A stretch of DNA of 41,882 nucleotides from Moraxella sp. (GCF_030525845.1 NZ_JAUNDY010000011.1:12202-54083), one strand, 5' to 3'. Positions 1 through 8,982 are shown, counted from the stretch's first letter. Numbers and translations: made by a program. The notes: a model not told the origin generated them from the sequence alone.

Positions 1-257
1 TCTTGTGTTTTTGTGTATGTTCATTTGCAGTATTTTACCTTAATACTGTAAATAACGCGACTGTTTCTAACATATTATTGATTTTGGAACTTGGCCGACC
101 ATCCTTTAAGATAAGACCGCACACTTTGGTAAATTTACCAAAGTGCGTCCATCATACTTTATTTTATCATTTTATCAAACAACCCATTTAATTCAAAAAT
201 GAGTCATAATGTCGTTTTTCTTTAAATTAGAGATACCAAAACTGCTTTAACACACCC
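1..257. other. Non-coding left edge
   Basis: No convincing gene is seen here. The only open frame, at positions 3 to 191 on the plus strand, encodes a low-complexity product without domain, signal or ribosome binding site, so I do not annotate it. The stretch is AT-rich and holds a perfect palindrome at 122-145, listed separately. It lies just downstream of the lrgB-like gene, so it may carry that gene's 3' end, but no clear T-tract terminator is visible. Confidence 0.6.
122..145. repeat. Perfect 24-bp palindrome
   Basis: The half-site CACTTTGGTAAA is followed directly by its exact reverse complement, with no spacer. One mismatch further out, the flanking bases pair weakly again (C120 with G147). 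There is no T-tract, so it is not an evident terminator. A perfect spacer-free palindrome of this length could be an operator for a dimeric regulator or a cruciform-forming site. The right arm shares 15 nt (TAAATTTACCAAAGT) with the spacer between the two tRNA-Lys genes at 18506-18520. Confidence 0.6.
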
Positions 258-956
258 TCACAACAACAATGGCACAATCACAGGTGCTAAAAATGCCGTC
301 AAAATCCCATTTAAAATCAGCCCCACTGTCGCATACGCCACAAACCTAGACCCCATCTGCATGACACGCACCGTCCCTAGTGCATGCGACGCTGTTCCCA
401 TTGCAAGTCCCCACGCCATCGGACGAGATGAACGCACCAGCACCAAAATCGCAATCCCCATCATCTGCCCCACCACACCTGCAATCAGCACCGTACTGGC
501 GGTAATACCCATCACGCCACCGAGCTTATTGGTAACTTCGATGGCTATTGGCATGGTTACCGATTTGGCGGCGATGGCAGTGCTACTTTGCTCACTACCA
601 CCAAGTATCCAAATGAGCCACACCCCTGAAATGATGCCCGTGAGCGAACCGAGCACCTGAGAAATGATGATGGGTAACCACTGCATGCGAATCTTTTGCC
701 ATTGCACATACAAAGGCACCGCCAATGCCACCACCGCAGGTTGCAACCAAAACGTAAGATAGCCACTCGCTTTCTCAAAAGCCATCCAATCAATATCTAA
801 AATATTTAATACAGCGATAACAATGATGGTTGTGATTAAAGTGGGATTGATGAGCTGACTTTTTAGGCGAGCTTTTAAAATCACACAACCTTCAAATACC
901 GCAATCAACAAAAACAGCAAAAAGAATGGGCTGTCAAACAATGCCATGATATCCAT
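258..956 (-). CDS. lrgB: LrgB/CidB-family integral membrane protein
   Basis: This is a 232-residue polytopic membrane protein of the LrgB/CidB (YohK) family. Family hallmarks are visible: a KSVTMPIAIE stretch followed by KLGG near the middle, and GTASHALGTVR near the C-terminus. Most of the rest is hydrophobic, with about seven or eight membrane segments. I start it at 956 because AAGGAGGG lies seven bases upstream and the start codon overlaps the stop of lrgA (TGATG). The open frame continues upstream to 1082, but only inside lrgA. The pair resembles holin/antiholin-like systems that influence murein hydrolase activity or export pyruvate or other small metabolites. The exact role in this organism is not known. 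Confidence 0.88.
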   Translation of the reverse strand: MDIMALFDSPFFLLFLLIAVFEGCVILKARLKSQLINPTLITTIIVIAVLNILDIDWMAFEKASGYLTFWLQPAVVALAVPLYVQWQKIRMQWLPIIISQVLGSLTGIISGVWLIWILGGSEQSSTAIAAKSVTMPIAIEVTNKLGGVMGITASTVLIAGVVGQMMGIAILVLVRSSRPMAWGLAMGTASHALGTVRVMQMGSRFVAYATVGLILNGILTAFLAPVIVPLLL

Positions 957-1333
957 CAAACGCCCTCCTTGCTTTGTGTGATATGCCGACGCTTTTGCCA
1001 GGCTCGTAGCCATTCGTAAGATTTGGCGGTTACAACAAGCACCAACACGGTACTGACCGCTGTTGCCACGATAAGCACCCATAAATCAGCACGAATGATG
1101 TCTAAATATTGCATGATAGAAATACATGCTGGCACCACCATCAACACCAAATAATCCAGCAAAGTCTTAGCTAACGTTTGTACGCTTTCTAATTTTATCA
1201 CACCCATTTGTAACCCACTAAACAAAATTAGCAATCCTATCACGCTTGGTGGCAGAGGCAGTTTGGTTATGGCAATAAAAATCTCGCCTAAAAACACACA
1301 ACCAAAAATAATCAAAAAAGCCTTTAAAATCAT
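956..1333 (-). CDS. lrgA: LrgA/CidA-family membrane protein
   Basis: A 125-residue protein with about four hydrophobic helices that fits the LrgA/CidA (YohJ) holin-like family in length and topology. It has the PLPPSVIGLLILF segment typical of the first half of the family. It is the first gene of a two-gene unit and its stop codon overlaps the lrgB start, so the two are almost certainly translationally coupled. Members are thought to oligomerise in the inner membrane and modulate autolysis or overflow-metabolite transport; that is family knowledge, not something the sequence shows. No regulator gene such as lytSR or cidR lies next to it in this window. Confidence 0.85.
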   Translation of the reverse strand: MILKAFLIIFGCVFLGEIFIAITKLPLPPSVIGLLILFSGLQMGVIKLESVQTLAKTLLDYLVLMVVPACISIMQYLDIIRADLWVLIVATAVSTVLVLVVTAKSYEWLRAWQKRRHITQSKEGV

Positions 1334-1407
1334 CTTAGCCTATTTCATCTTCAAGAACCTAAATCATTGTACAAAAAATCCCAATATTTTGCACCGCCTA
1401 TTTTAAA

Positions 1408-1433
1408 AAAACACCCCAAGTCATTGAGGTGCT
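1408..1433 (-). terminator. Intrinsic terminator of guaB
   Basis: On the minus strand the arm CACCTCAA, the four-base loop TGAC and TTGGGGTG (one G-T pair) are followed by a run of seven T. It sits about 20 bases after the guaB stop and separates guaB from lrgAB. Confidence 0.8.
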
Positions 1434-1452
1434 TTTATTACATTTAAGAATT

Positions 1453-2922
1453 TTAGCCCTGACGATAATTCGGGGCTTCTTTGGTAATCTGCACATCGTG
1501 AACGTGCGACTCTTTCATACCTGCCGAAGTAACACGCACAAATTTGGGCTTTTCCTTCATTTCACTGATGGTTTTGCAGCCTGTATAGCCCATTGATGAG
1601 CGAAGTCCGCCTGCCATTTGATTCACAATCCCTGCCACAGGACCTTTATAAGGCACACGCCCTTCGATGCCTTCTGGCACAAGTTTCTCCACACCATCTT
1701 TACTGTCTTGAAAATATCTATCAGATGAGCCATTTGCCCCACTCATCGCCCCAAGACTGCCCATTCCACGATAGGCTTTGTAGTATCGCCCTTGATACAG
1801 CTCCACTTCCCCAGGGGCTTCTTCTGTGCCAGCCAAAAGACTGCCAACCATAATACAGCTTGCTCCTGCCACAATCGCCTTTGCCATATCGCCAGAAAAA
1901 CGAATACCGCCATCTGCAATCAGTGGAATGCGGTCTTGCAAGACTTCTGCCACATCGCTAATCGCCGAAATCTGTGGAACGCCCACGCCTGCGATGATAC
2001 GAGTGGTACAAATAGAGCCTGGTCCAATGCCCACTTTGACCGCGTCCGCCCCTGCGTCAAACAAGGCAAGTGCCGCATCGCCTGTGGCAATGTTACCGCC
2101 GATGACTTGCACTTGTGGGTAGTTTTTCTTTACCCAGTTCACACGGTCAATCACACCTTTGGAATGTCCGTGAGCGGTGTCCACAATGATAACATCAACG
2201 CCCGCACCGACAAGGGCTTCCACACGAGCTTCGGTGTCCGCCCCTGTACCAACCGCCGCCCCTACACGCAAGCGACCTTTGTCGTCTTTGCAAGCATTGG
2301 GGTTGTTTTCAGCTTTACTAAAATCATTAACGGTAATAAGACCCTTTAAGTGACCGTTGTCATCAGTCACAATCACTTTTTCAATGCGGTGTTCGTGTAG
2401 CAAACGTTTGATGTTTTCGGTAGATTCACCTTCACGCACCGTAACGAGTTTTTCTTTTGGGGTCATCACGCTTGACACGGGCTGACTAAAATTGTCGGTA
2501 AATCGCACATCACGGTGCGTTACAATGCCCACCACTTGCTTGTTTTCGTCCACGACAGGCACGCCGCTGATTTTGTGTTCGGCGGTGATTTTTAAAAGTT
2601 CGCCCACCGTCACATCAGGCGTTACGGTAACAGGGTCAGCCACCGTGCCTGCTTCAAATTTTTTGACGTGGCGGACTTGGCGAGCTTGACGAGCAATGTC
2701 CATATTTTTATGGATAATGCCCATACCGCCAAGCTGTGCCATAGAAATGGACATTTTGGCTTCGGTAACGGTATCCATCGCCGCCGAAATTAGGGGCAAG
2801 TTTAGGGTAATTTCTCTGGTTAATTTCGTGGTAAGATTGACCTGCTTAGGCAACACTTCTGAATAAGCAGGGAGCAATAGCACATCATCAAAGGTTAGGG
2901 CTTCGTTTACAATTCTTAGCAT
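1453..2922 (-). CDS. guaB: Inosine-5'-monophosphate dehydrogenase
   Basis: GuaB oxidises IMP to XMP with NAD+, the committed step of guanine nucleotide synthesis, in the cytoplasm. The 489-residue length matches E. coli (488). It begins with the conserved [17 protein letters not shown] pair of CBS domains lies at about residues 95-205 (for example [19 protein letters not shown]). The catalytic loop [11 protein letters not shown], with the active-site cysteine near residue 305, and the flap region SSDRYFQ are present. I chose the ATG at 2922, preceded by AGAGAG, over an in-frame ATG at 2955 because the family N-terminus begins with this Met. The gene is preceded by a strong promoter and a leader of about 180 nt with a terminator hairpin and a tiny ORF, suggesting attenuation control. 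Confidence 0.97.
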   Translation of the reverse strand: MLRIVNEALTFDDVLLLPAYSEVLPKQVNLTTKLTREITLNLPLISAAMDTVTEAKMSISMAQLGGMGIIHKNMDIARQARQVRHVKKFEAGTVADPVTVTPDVTVGELLKITAEHKISGVPVVDENKQVVGIVTHRDVRFTDNFSQPVSSVMTPKEKLVTVREGESTENIKRLLHEHRIEKVIVTDDNGHLKGLITVNDFSKAENNPNACKDDKGRLRVGAAVGTGADTEARVEALVGAGVDVIIVDTAHGHSKGVIDRVNWVKKNYPQVQVIGGNIATGDAALALFDAGADAVKVGIGPGSICTTRIIAGVGVPQISAISDVAEVLQDRIPLIADGGIRFSGDMAKAIVAGASCIMVGSLLAGTEEAPGEVELYQGRYYKAYRGMGSLGAMSGANGSSDRYFQDSKDGVEKLVPEGIEGRVPYKGPVAGIVNQMAGGLRSSMGYTGCKTISEMKEKPKFVRVTSAGMKESHVHDVQITKEAPNYRQG

Positions 2923-2983
2923 AATTTTTTCTCTCTTGGTTAATAAAACGGTCATTTACCCCAAAATTTTACCCATCTTAAAA

Positions 2984-3019
2984 CCGAAAAAGGCTAAGCA
3001 GTCATCTGCCTAGCCTTTT
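2984..3019 (-). terminator. Terminator hairpin in the guaB leader (putative attenuator)
   Basis: On the minus strand AAAAGGCTAGGCAG pairs with CTGCTTAGCCTTTT across the loop ATGA with a single mismatch, and a run of five T follows. It lies between the guaB promoter (3107-3134) and the guaB start, about 65 bases before the ATG. It therefore cannot be the terminator of an upstream gene on this strand, because the neighbour on the right is divergent. The 5' arm starts at the stop codon of the 14-codon ORF at 3018-3062, which is the geometry of a transcription attenuator. Confidence 0.7.
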
Positions 3020-3062
3020 ATGCTTGCCCTGTGGGGCGGTGTGAAATGAGGTATCGGTTCAT
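3018..3062 (-). CDS. Putative 14-residue leader peptide upstream of guaB
   Basis: A 15-codon open frame reads MNRYLISHRPTGQA and ends with TAA exactly where the 5' arm of the terminator hairpin begins. It lies wholly inside the transcribed leader of guaB. I see no good Shine-Dalgarno sequence: the bases before its ATG are the 3' arm of a 9-bp hairpin (3064-3072 with 3092-3100) that could shield or expose the start. Between the start and the terminator there is also a short GCCC-CACA-GGGC hairpin inside the ORF. I do not recognise the peptide. A ribosome halted at the stop would cover the terminator arm and favour read-through, so a stop-codon or terminal-codon stalling mechanism is conceivable. 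It could also be a chance frame. Confidence 0.35.
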   Translation of the reverse strand: MNRYLISHRPTGQA

Positions 3063-3106
3063 ATCAATTTATCAAAACAAATTTTTTGGGTATAAATTGA
3101 CGGTGT

Positions 3107-3134
3107 ATTATAGCATAGATGGATAAAATTGCAA
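3107..3134 (-). promoter_or_regulatory. Sigma-70 promoter of guaB
   Basis: Read on the minus strand: TTGCAA (-35, 3129-3134), a 16-bp spacer, and a consensus TATAAT (-10, 3107-3112). Transcription should start near 3100, giving a 5' leader of about 180 nt before the guaB ATG. Confidence 0.7.
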
Positions 3135-3243
3135 GCAAAATTATATCGCCAAATAACAAATTGCCACAAAAAAGATGTACTTTAGTAAACCATCTATGTT
3201 ATATTTTATCATATTTAATCTTAGCAATACTGGATAAACACCC

Positions 3244-3540
3244 ATGAAATTTCCACTGATGGTCTTAGGCACTACTTTATTGGGTGCTTGTGCAACCAAC
3301 CAACAAGCCAATCAACACAATGTCATCATTGATAAACCTGTGCATTGCCCCATGTACTATCAGCCCATCTGTGCCACCCTACAAAAAGATGGGCAACAAT
3401 TTAAAAAAACCTTTGGCAATCATTGCTCCGCCCATGCCTTTACCCCTGATGATACTCAGGTAATTGACATCATAGATGGAGTGTGCGATGGGGGTACACT
3501 TACCCCCACAAAACTGATACCACACCAATATCACGACTAA
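3244..3540 (+). CDS. Small lipoprotein with a Kazal-like domain
   Basis: A 98-residue protein with a lipoprotein signal peptide ending in the lipobox LLGAC (lipidated Cys at about residue 16). The mature part has the cysteine pattern of a Kazal-type inhibitor domain: CPMYYQPIC, then TFGNHCSAHA, then a final cysteine in DGVC near residue 82. Kazal domains inhibit serine proteases and are uncommon but known in bacterial envelope proteins. It would sit in the outer membrane or periplasm. The gene is divergent from guaB and convergent with cysS, so it is probably monocistronic. A protective role against host proteases is possible but inferred. No strong ribosome binding site precedes the ATG. Confidence 0.75.
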   Translation: MKFPLMVLGTTLLGACATNQQANQHNVIIDKPVHCPMYYQPICATLQKDGQQFKKTFGNHCSAHAFTPDDTQVIDIIDGVCDGGTLTPTKLIPHQYHD

Positions 3541-3547
3541 TGACACA

Positions 3548-3577
3548 TCAAAAAAACCACCTGCAATGCAAGTGGTT
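3548..3577 (-). terminator. Terminator of cysS
   Basis: On the minus strand AACCACTTGCA pairs with TGCAGGTGGTT with one wobble pair and is followed by about seven T. It lies a few bases after the cysS stop. In the other direction it could also stop the convergent lipoprotein transcript. Confidence 0.75.
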
Positions 3578-3583
3578 CTTGTG

Positions 3584-4999
3584 CTAAACTCTTCGCCAGC
3601 TTGTCCCAGCTCGCCCATCTTCTAACTCCACGCCTTTTTCTTTTAATTCATTACGAATGCTATCGGCTAGGGCAAAGTTTTTGTCTTTTTTAGCATTAGC
3701 ACGAGCCTCAATCATCGCCAAAATTTCACTCTCGGACAAGGCATTTTCATCGGTACTGCTTTGCAAAAATTCATTTGGGTTTAATTGAGCGATGTTTAAT
3801 ACACTTGCCAAAGTCTTTAAAATCACCGCATAATTTTTGGCAATTTCCATCTCATCATTTTTTACCGCTTTATTGACTTCACTTGCCAATGAAAATAATA
3901 CGCTAATGGCTTTGGCGGTATTAAAATCATCATTCATCGCCTTTGTGAATGCCCGCCCAAAGTCTGATTGCCAAGCCGTTTCGTCAAGTTCAACCGTATC
4001 AAACGGCTTTAAGGCGTGGTATAGACGAGAGAGTGCCGAATGACTTTCTTTTAAAGCGGCATCCGAATAATTAATCGGACTTCTATAATGACTTGACACA
4101 ATAAAAAACCGCACCGTTTCGGCGTGAAAATCTTGCAAAACTTCTCGCACGGTAAAAAAGTTATTCAGCGATTTGCTCATTTTTTCGCCATCAATATTAA
4201 CAAAGCCCATATGGAGCCAGTTGTTAGCATAAGTTTTGCCCGTTGCTCCCTCAGATTGGGCGATTTCATTTTCGTGATGGGGAAATTGCAAATCGTGTCC
4301 ACCGCCATGAATGTCAAAGCTCTCGCCAAGGCAGCAGGTACTCATCGCCGAGCATTCAATGTGCCAACCAGGGCGACCTGCCCCCCAAGGGCTTTGCCAT
4401 TTGGTCTCATTTGGCTCGCTTTCTTTGGCGGATTTCCACAGCACAAAGTCAAAGGGGTGTTTTTTGTCGTCCACCGCATCCACCCGCTCTGATGCCCCTG
4501 CCTGCATATCGGCAAGTTTGCGTTTGGAGAGTTTGCCATAGCCGTCAAAATTTTCTACGGCATAATACACATCTCCCCCCTCCCCTTGATAGGCAAGGTT
4601 TTTGTCTTGTAATTTGCCAATCAAATCTTGCATTTGGTTGATATAGTCGGTGGCTTTTGGCTCATTGGTGGGGCGAAGACAACCAAGTTTGTCCGCATCT
4701 TCGTGCATTGCCTTAATAAAGCGGTCGGTCAGCTCATAAATACTCTCGCCATTTTCGTCCGCTCGCTTGATGATTTTGTCATCAATGTCGGTGATGTTAC
4801 GCACATAATTGACATCATAGCCAAGTTTCATCAGCCAGCGATAAATGACATCAAAGCCAATCATCACCCGTGCGTGTCCAATATGGCAATAATCATAAAC
4901 AGTCATTCCGCAGACATACATGCCTACTTTGCCTGCCGTCATGGGGGTAAATGGTTGTTTTTGGGCGGTTAGGGTATTGTATAAATGCAGGTCGGTCAT
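3584..4999 (-). CDS. cysS: Cysteinyl-tRNA synthetase
   Basis: CysS is a class I aminoacyl-tRNA synthetase that charges tRNA-Cys in the cytoplasm. The 471-residue product has the HIGH-type motif HIGHARV near residue 40, zinc ligands in [15 protein letters not shown] and FPHHENE, and the KMSKS loop KMSKSLNNF near residue 272. The C-terminal anticodon-binding DALR region is full length (E. coli 461 residues). The start at 4999 fits the conserved N-terminus LHLYNTL. It appears to be a single-gene unit between the convergent lipoprotein gene and the macAB operon, which ends about 75 bp upstream of it. Confidence 0.97.
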   Translation of the reverse strand: MTDLHLYNTLTAQKQPFTPMTAGKVGMYVCGMTVYDYCHIGHARVMIGFDVIYRWLMKLGYDVNYVRNITDIDDKIIKRADENGESIYELTDRFIKAMHEDADKLGCLRPTNEPKATDYINQMQDLIGKLQDKNLAYQGEGGDVYYAVENFDGYGKLSKRKLADMQAGASERVDAVDDKKHPFDFVLWKSAKESEPNETKWQSPWGAGRPGWHIECSAMSTCCLGESFDIHGGGHDLQFPHHENEIAQSEGATGKTYANNWLHMGFVNIDGEKMSKSLNNFFTVREVLQDFHAETVRFFIVSSHYRSPINYSDAALKESHSALSRLYHALKPFDTVELDETAWQSDFGRAFTKAMNDDFNTAKAISVLFSLASEVNKAVKNDEMEIAKNYAVILKTLASVLNIAQLNPNEFLQSSTDENALSESEILAMIEARANAKKDKNFALADSIRNELKEKGVELEDGRAGTSWRRV

Positions 5000-5074
5000 T
5001 GTTTTGCCTAGTCAAATAAAATCAGATTATAATACCTAATTTTTGTTAAAATTTCCACCTTTTAGGGTAAGTGA

Positions 5075-7045
5075 TTAATTATGTGCCAAAGCATCCACAG
5101 GATTTAGCCTAGAAGCATTGCGAGCGGGTAAAAAGCCAAAAACCACCCCAATGAGTGTTGAGCAGACAAAAGCAACCACGATGGAGAGTGGCGAATAAAT
5201 CACAGCAAAGCTACCACCACCAAACTTGTTAATCACTCCGCCAATGCCAAATGCCATGAGTATCCCAAGCACCCCACCCAAGATACACACGAGTACCGCC
5301 TCAATGAGAAATTGCCCCATGATATCGGATTGCCTTGCTCCTACTGCCATGCGTACGCCAATTTCGCTGGTGCGTTCGGTTACGGATACGAGCATGATGT
5401 TCATCACGCCAATACCGCCCACGATGAGCGAGATGATGGCGATGGACGAGATGAGTAGCGTCATGGTGGCGGTGGTGGATTGTATCGTTTCTTTAATGGA
5501 GTCGGTGTTCATGATGTTAAAATCTTCTTCGCCATGACGAGACTTGATGAGTTCAGTAATGGCGGTCTCAGCAATAGCAGATGATGTATCATCATCAATA
5601 AGTACCACAAAACGGTCAATGTAGCTTGTGCCAAGCATGCGATACATCACGGTTGTATAAGGCATATAGACGGTGGGCGAGTTACTGGTGCGAGCAAAAG
5701 ATGAGTTTTTTTGCGACAACACACCCACGACACGAGCAGGGACGTTGCCGACAAGTAAAGTTTGTCCGATGGGATTGCCTTGACTATTGAAGTAGGTTTT
5801 GTAGGCGTTTTGGTCAATGATGACATCTTGGGAAGCTGTGGCAATACTTTGGCTATCAAAACCTTGCCCCATAGACAAACTTTCACCCGTTACTGACAAA
5901 TAGTCCTTGCCTACGCCGTTAATCGTGCCTGTGGCGTCAATGTTTTCAAAGCGAATGCTCATGCTTTTATTGACCATAGGGCTGACCGATAGGGCGTAGG
6001 GTTGACCCGCCACCGCTTCTGCATCCGCTACGGTAAGGTTGTCTCGCCCAAATCTACGGCGTGGGTCGCCAAAGGGATAGCCATTCATCACGGTAATGGT
6101 GTTTGTGCCAAGTGCGTTGATGTCGGCTAGGATTTTGGCTTGTGAGCCTTGCCCAAGCCCTACGATGGACACCACAGAGGCAATGCCAATGATGATGCCA
6201 AGCATGGTCAAAAGCGTCCGCATTTTGTGGGCTTTCATGGCATAAATGGACATTTTGAAGGCTTCTTTTAGCCTGTCCATGACCCCAAGCCACGCACTTT
6301 TTGAGCCAAAGGTATTTTTGCTCACAGGATTGGCATGGTCGGCGTGCGGTTTTTTGTGGGCGGTATAATAATCGGCAATGACATGACCGTCTTTTAGCTC
6401 AATCACACGCTCAGCTTGCTGTGCCAATGCAGGGTCATGCGTTACCATGATGATGGTATGCCCTTCGTCTTTGAGCTTGTGCAAAATGTTCATGACTTCT
6501 TTGCCAGAGCCGCTATCCAAAGCCCCTGTTGGCTCGTCCGCTAGAATAATGTCGCCACCATTCATCAAGGCACGAGCGATAGAAACACGTTGCTGTTGTC
6601 CGCCTGAGAGCTGATTGGGGCGGTTTTGGGTTTTTTCGCCAAGCCCAAGTTGAGTGAGTAGTTCTTTGGCACGTTCACGACGTTTGGCGGTGTCCATGCC
6701 TGCATAGACGGCAGGTACAGTTACGTTGTCAAGGGCATTGATGTCGCCAAGCAAATGATAGCGTTGGAAAATAAAACCAAAATGCTCACGGCGAAGTTTG
6801 GCAAGGTCTTCTGCGTCCATGTCGTCCACCGATTTGCCAAAAATGGTATAACTGCCACTTGTGGCTTTGTCAAGACAGCCCAAAATATTCATGAGCGTAC
6901 TTTTGCCTGAGCCTGATTGACCGATGATAGCGACCATCTCGCCTTGATAAAGCGTCAAATCAATACCATGCAAAATGCGAATGTTGGTGTCGCCTGCGGG
7001 AAATTCTCGCACCAGATTTTTGACTTCGATGAGTGGGGTTTTCAT
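5075..7045 (-). CDS. macB: MacB-type ABC exporter, fused ATPase/permease
   Basis: This is the 656-residue inner-membrane component of a MacA-MacB-TolC tripartite exporter (E. coli MacB 648). The ATPase domain (about residues 1-230) has Walker A GQSGSGKST, signature LSGGQQQR, and Walker B ILADEPTGALD. One transmembrane helix at about 275-300 leads into a large periplasmic domain, and three more helices form the FtsX-like C-terminal region. Known family substrates include macrolides, enterotoxin, haem precursors and lipopeptides; the substrate here cannot be told from sequence. It follows macA by 10 bp with AAGGGG as ribosome binding site. The outer-membrane partner is not encoded here, as is usual. 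Confidence 0.93.
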   Translation of the reverse strand: MKTPLIEVKNLVREFPAGDTNIRILHGIDLTLYQGEMVAIIGQSGSGKSTLMNILGCLDKATSGSYTIFGKSVDDMDAEDLAKLRREHFGFIFQRYHLLGDINALDNVTVPAVYAGMDTAKRRERAKELLTQLGLGEKTQNRPNQLSGGQQQRVSIARALMNGGDIILADEPTGALDSGSGKEVMNILHKLKDEGHTIIMVTHDPALAQQAERVIELKDGHVIADYYTAHKKPHADHANPVSKNTFGSKSAWLGVMDRLKEAFKMSIYAMKAHKMRTLLTMLGIIIGIASVVSIVGLGQGSQAKILADINALGTNTITVMNGYPFGDPRRRFGRDNLTVADAEAVAGQPYALSVSPMVNKSMSIRFENIDATGTINGVGKDYLSVTGESLSMGQGFDSQSIATASQDVIIDQNAYKTYFNSQGNPIGQTLLVGNVPARVVGVLSQKNSSFARTSNSPTVYMPYTTVMYRMLGTSYIDRFVVLIDDDTSSAIAETAITELIKSRHGEEDFNIMNTDSIKETIQSTTATMTLLISSIAIISLIVGGIGVMNIMLVSVTERTSEIGVRMAVGARQSDIMGQFLIEAVLVCILGGVLGILMAFGIGGVINKFGGGSFAVIYSPLSIVVAFVCSTLIGVVFGFLPARNASRLNPVDALAHN

Positions 7046-7055
7046 GTCTTACCCC

Positions 7056-8330
7056 TTATCGCATCATCGGTGGACGGTTGTTTTGTTTTTGTCCAACTTG
7101 GGGCGTGGCTTCGCCAATGACGATTTTATCGCCCACGTTAAGCCCTGATTTGATTTCAACATTAACACGGTTATTTAAGCCAATTTGCACTTCCACAGGT
7201 TTGGCGATGCCATCTTTACCCACCACACGCACGCTGTATTTGCCATTTTCGTTTTTCAGGGCGGACGAGGGAATGGTCAGTACGTCTTTGACAGCGTCTG
7301 TGATGATGTTGACTTGGGCGGTCATGTCAATGCGAAATTTGCGTTCGGCATTATCCACGTCCAGATAGCCGATATAATACACGGCAGAATCGGTGCTGCT
7401 GGTGGTGCTGATGTTTTCGGGGGCAGGTTCTACACCTGTCAGCACCGCATCAAACTGCTGGCTAGTATTGCCAATGATGTTAAAGCGAGCGGGTAAGCCT
7501 GCTTTGACATTGACCACATCCGCCTCGCTGATTTGAGCTTTGATACGAACAGAGCTAAGGTCAGCGAGCGTTACGATGGTGGGGGCGGATTGGTTGGCAT
7601 TGACCGTTGTCCCTTCTTTTTGGGTAACAGAAACGACCGTGCCGTCCATCGGAGCGACAATGGTGGTTTTGTTCAAATCCTCACTGGCAGTAGAAAGGTC
7701 ATTTTGGGCTTTGTTGATGCCTGCTTTTTGGCTAGTGATGGTAGCACGAGCGTTGGCAACGTCATTTTTGGCGTTGGCAAGGTTGGTTTTGGCGATGTCC
7801 ACATTTGCCTTGGCAACTTCAACGGCGATTTTGGCATCGTCATAATCTTGGCGACTGATGGCATCGATGGCGATAAGGCTTTCTAGACGGTCAAGGGCTT
7901 GCTGGGCTTTTTTTAGTTCAGCAATGCGTGCGTTTAGGGTGGCTTCACTGCTGGCAATACTACCCAAAGATGATTCGAGATTTGCTTGGGCTTGGGCGAG
8001 ATTTGCCCCTGCGTTGGAGACGGTATTTTGTTTTTCAACTTGACTGATTTGAGCAATGATGTCGCCCTTTTTGACCTCATCGCCCACGTCCACATACAAC
8101 TTAACAATGCGTCCTGAGACCTCCGCCCCCACATCCACGCTTTGTATGGCTTTGACTTTGCCACTTGCCATGACGGTATTTTCAATGTCGCCCATCACCA
8201 CCTCTGCGGTGAGATAAGATGGCGGGGTGGGCTTGGGTTTTAAAAATTGGTACACAATCAACCCTAAAACGCCCAAACAAACAATAATCATGACCCATTT
8301 TAAAGCAGTAGATTTTTTGGTGGTAGACAT
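7056..8330 (-). CDS. macA: MacA-type periplasmic adaptor protein
   Basis: The 424-residue membrane-fusion protein has one N-terminal membrane anchor (about residues 9-29), a lipoyl-like segment split on either side of a long alpha-helical coiled-coil hairpin (about 90-215, rich in Ala, Gln and Lys), a beta-barrel region, and a C-terminal membrane-proximal domain. It bridges MacB to a TolC-like channel and stimulates the MacB ATPase. I start at 8330 because GGAAA lies eight bases upstream and the protein then begins MSTTKKS just before the anchor. The open frame extends to 8384 but without a better site. It is the first gene of the macAB operon. Confidence 0.9.
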   Translation of the reverse strand: MSTTKKSTALKWVMIIVCLGVLGLIVYQFLKPKPTPPSYLTAEVVMGDIENTVMASGKVKAIQSVDVGAEVSGRIVKLYVDVGDEVKKGDIIAQISQVEKQNTVSNAGANLAQAQANLESSLGSIASSEATLNARIAELKKAQQALDRLESLIAIDAISRQDYDDAKIAVEVAKANVDIAKTNLANAKNDVANARATITSQKAGINKAQNDLSTASEDLNKTTIVAPMDGTVVSVTQKEGTTVNANQSAPTIVTLADLSSVRIKAQISEADVVNVKAGLPARFNIIGNTSQQFDAVLTGVEPAPENISTTSSTDSAVYYIGYLDVDNAERKFRIDMTAQVNIITDAVKDVLTIPSSALKNENGKYSVRVVGKDGIAKPVEVQIGLNNRVNVEIKSGLNVGDKIVIGEATPQVGQKQNNRPPMMR

Positions 8331-8453
8331 GGATTTTCCAAAATAAGACAAAAATTTAACCATCAAGTTTTGACATGATATCAAATTGATTTTGATAAAA
8401 TATAAAAAAATGGCATTGTTTTGTGGGAATTTGTTAAAAAATGTTAACTAAAT

Positions 8454-8476
8454 AAAAAGGCAAGTCATCGCCTTTT
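8454..8476 (-). terminator. Terminator after the secreted Cys-rich gene
   Basis: On the minus strand AAAAGGC, an eight-base loop and GCCTTTTT form a hairpin with its own T-tract. It lies about 17 bases after the stop at 8493 and separates that gene from macA. Confidence 0.7.
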
Positions 8477-8492
8477 GCCAAACATCAAGAAG

Positions 8493-8951
8493 TTACCACG
8501 TTTTTTGGGCGGATTTGCTCACAAAAAATCCCCCACCCAGATGATTGGTACACGTCATACCTGCACTTTGGCTGGTGCATTGCCAGCCGTTGCCTTTGAT
8601 GGTTTGACCATATTTGAGGGCAGGTGCGTCCACCTTCCAAAAAACATCGCCATGACACACGCCCTCATATTTGCCACGACCTTTGGCAAGCACCGTAAAT
8701 CCTGCCGTCCAATCCAAATCGCAATCCTTTTCACGTTGGGTGGCTTTGATGGCGTTGGCATGCTCAAAGATAAAACAACGCACGCCCTGACGTGGATAAT
8801 CCTCATAGGTTACGCCATCGCCCTGACAGACGATGTTACCCGTAGGCGAGCGAAAATTTTTGGCAAAATAACCATCAGCAAAACTGCTGGCAATCGCTGG
8901 CATGCTCACAAGCCCTACACACAGCCCAGCACACAATAAGCTCTTTTTCAT
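8493..8951 (-). CDS. Secreted cysteine-rich protein, DUF6636-like
   Basis: A 152-residue protein with a clear Sec signal peptide (MKKSLL start, hydrophobic core, likely cleavage after AIA near residue 22). The mature part holds FRSPTGNIVC, GVRCF, KDCDLDW, EGVCHGD, LKYGQTI, GWQC and GMTCTN, a spacing of six or more cysteines that recalls the DUF6636 family (SPSGNI..C, VRC, C.GD). The cysteines probably form disulfides in the periplasm. The function is unknown. The gene ends the minus-strand cluster that begins with leuS, about 30 bp after holA, but has its own AGAGG ribosome binding site and terminator. Confidence 0.65.
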   Translation of the reverse strand: MKKSLLCAGLCVGLVSMPAIASSFADGYFAKNFRSPTGNIVCQGDGVTYEDYPRQGVRCFIFEHANAIKATQREKDCDLDWTAGFTVLAKGRGKYEGVCHGDVFWKVDAPALKYGQTIKGNGWQCTSQSAGMTCTNHLGGGFFVSKSAQKTW

Positions 8952-8982
8952 CGCAAGCCTCTATATTGACAAACAATCAATT

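Noticed and set aside
111-120. GACCGCAC-like motifs in intergenic DNA (also near 21719 and 27803) as possible DNA uptake signals
   Set aside because: They recall the Haemophilus uptake sequence, but there are only a few, with differing flanks, too few for an uptake-sequence density.
3-191. 62-codon open frame at the left edge
   Set aside because: Low-complexity product, no ribosome binding site, and it runs through the 24-bp palindrome.
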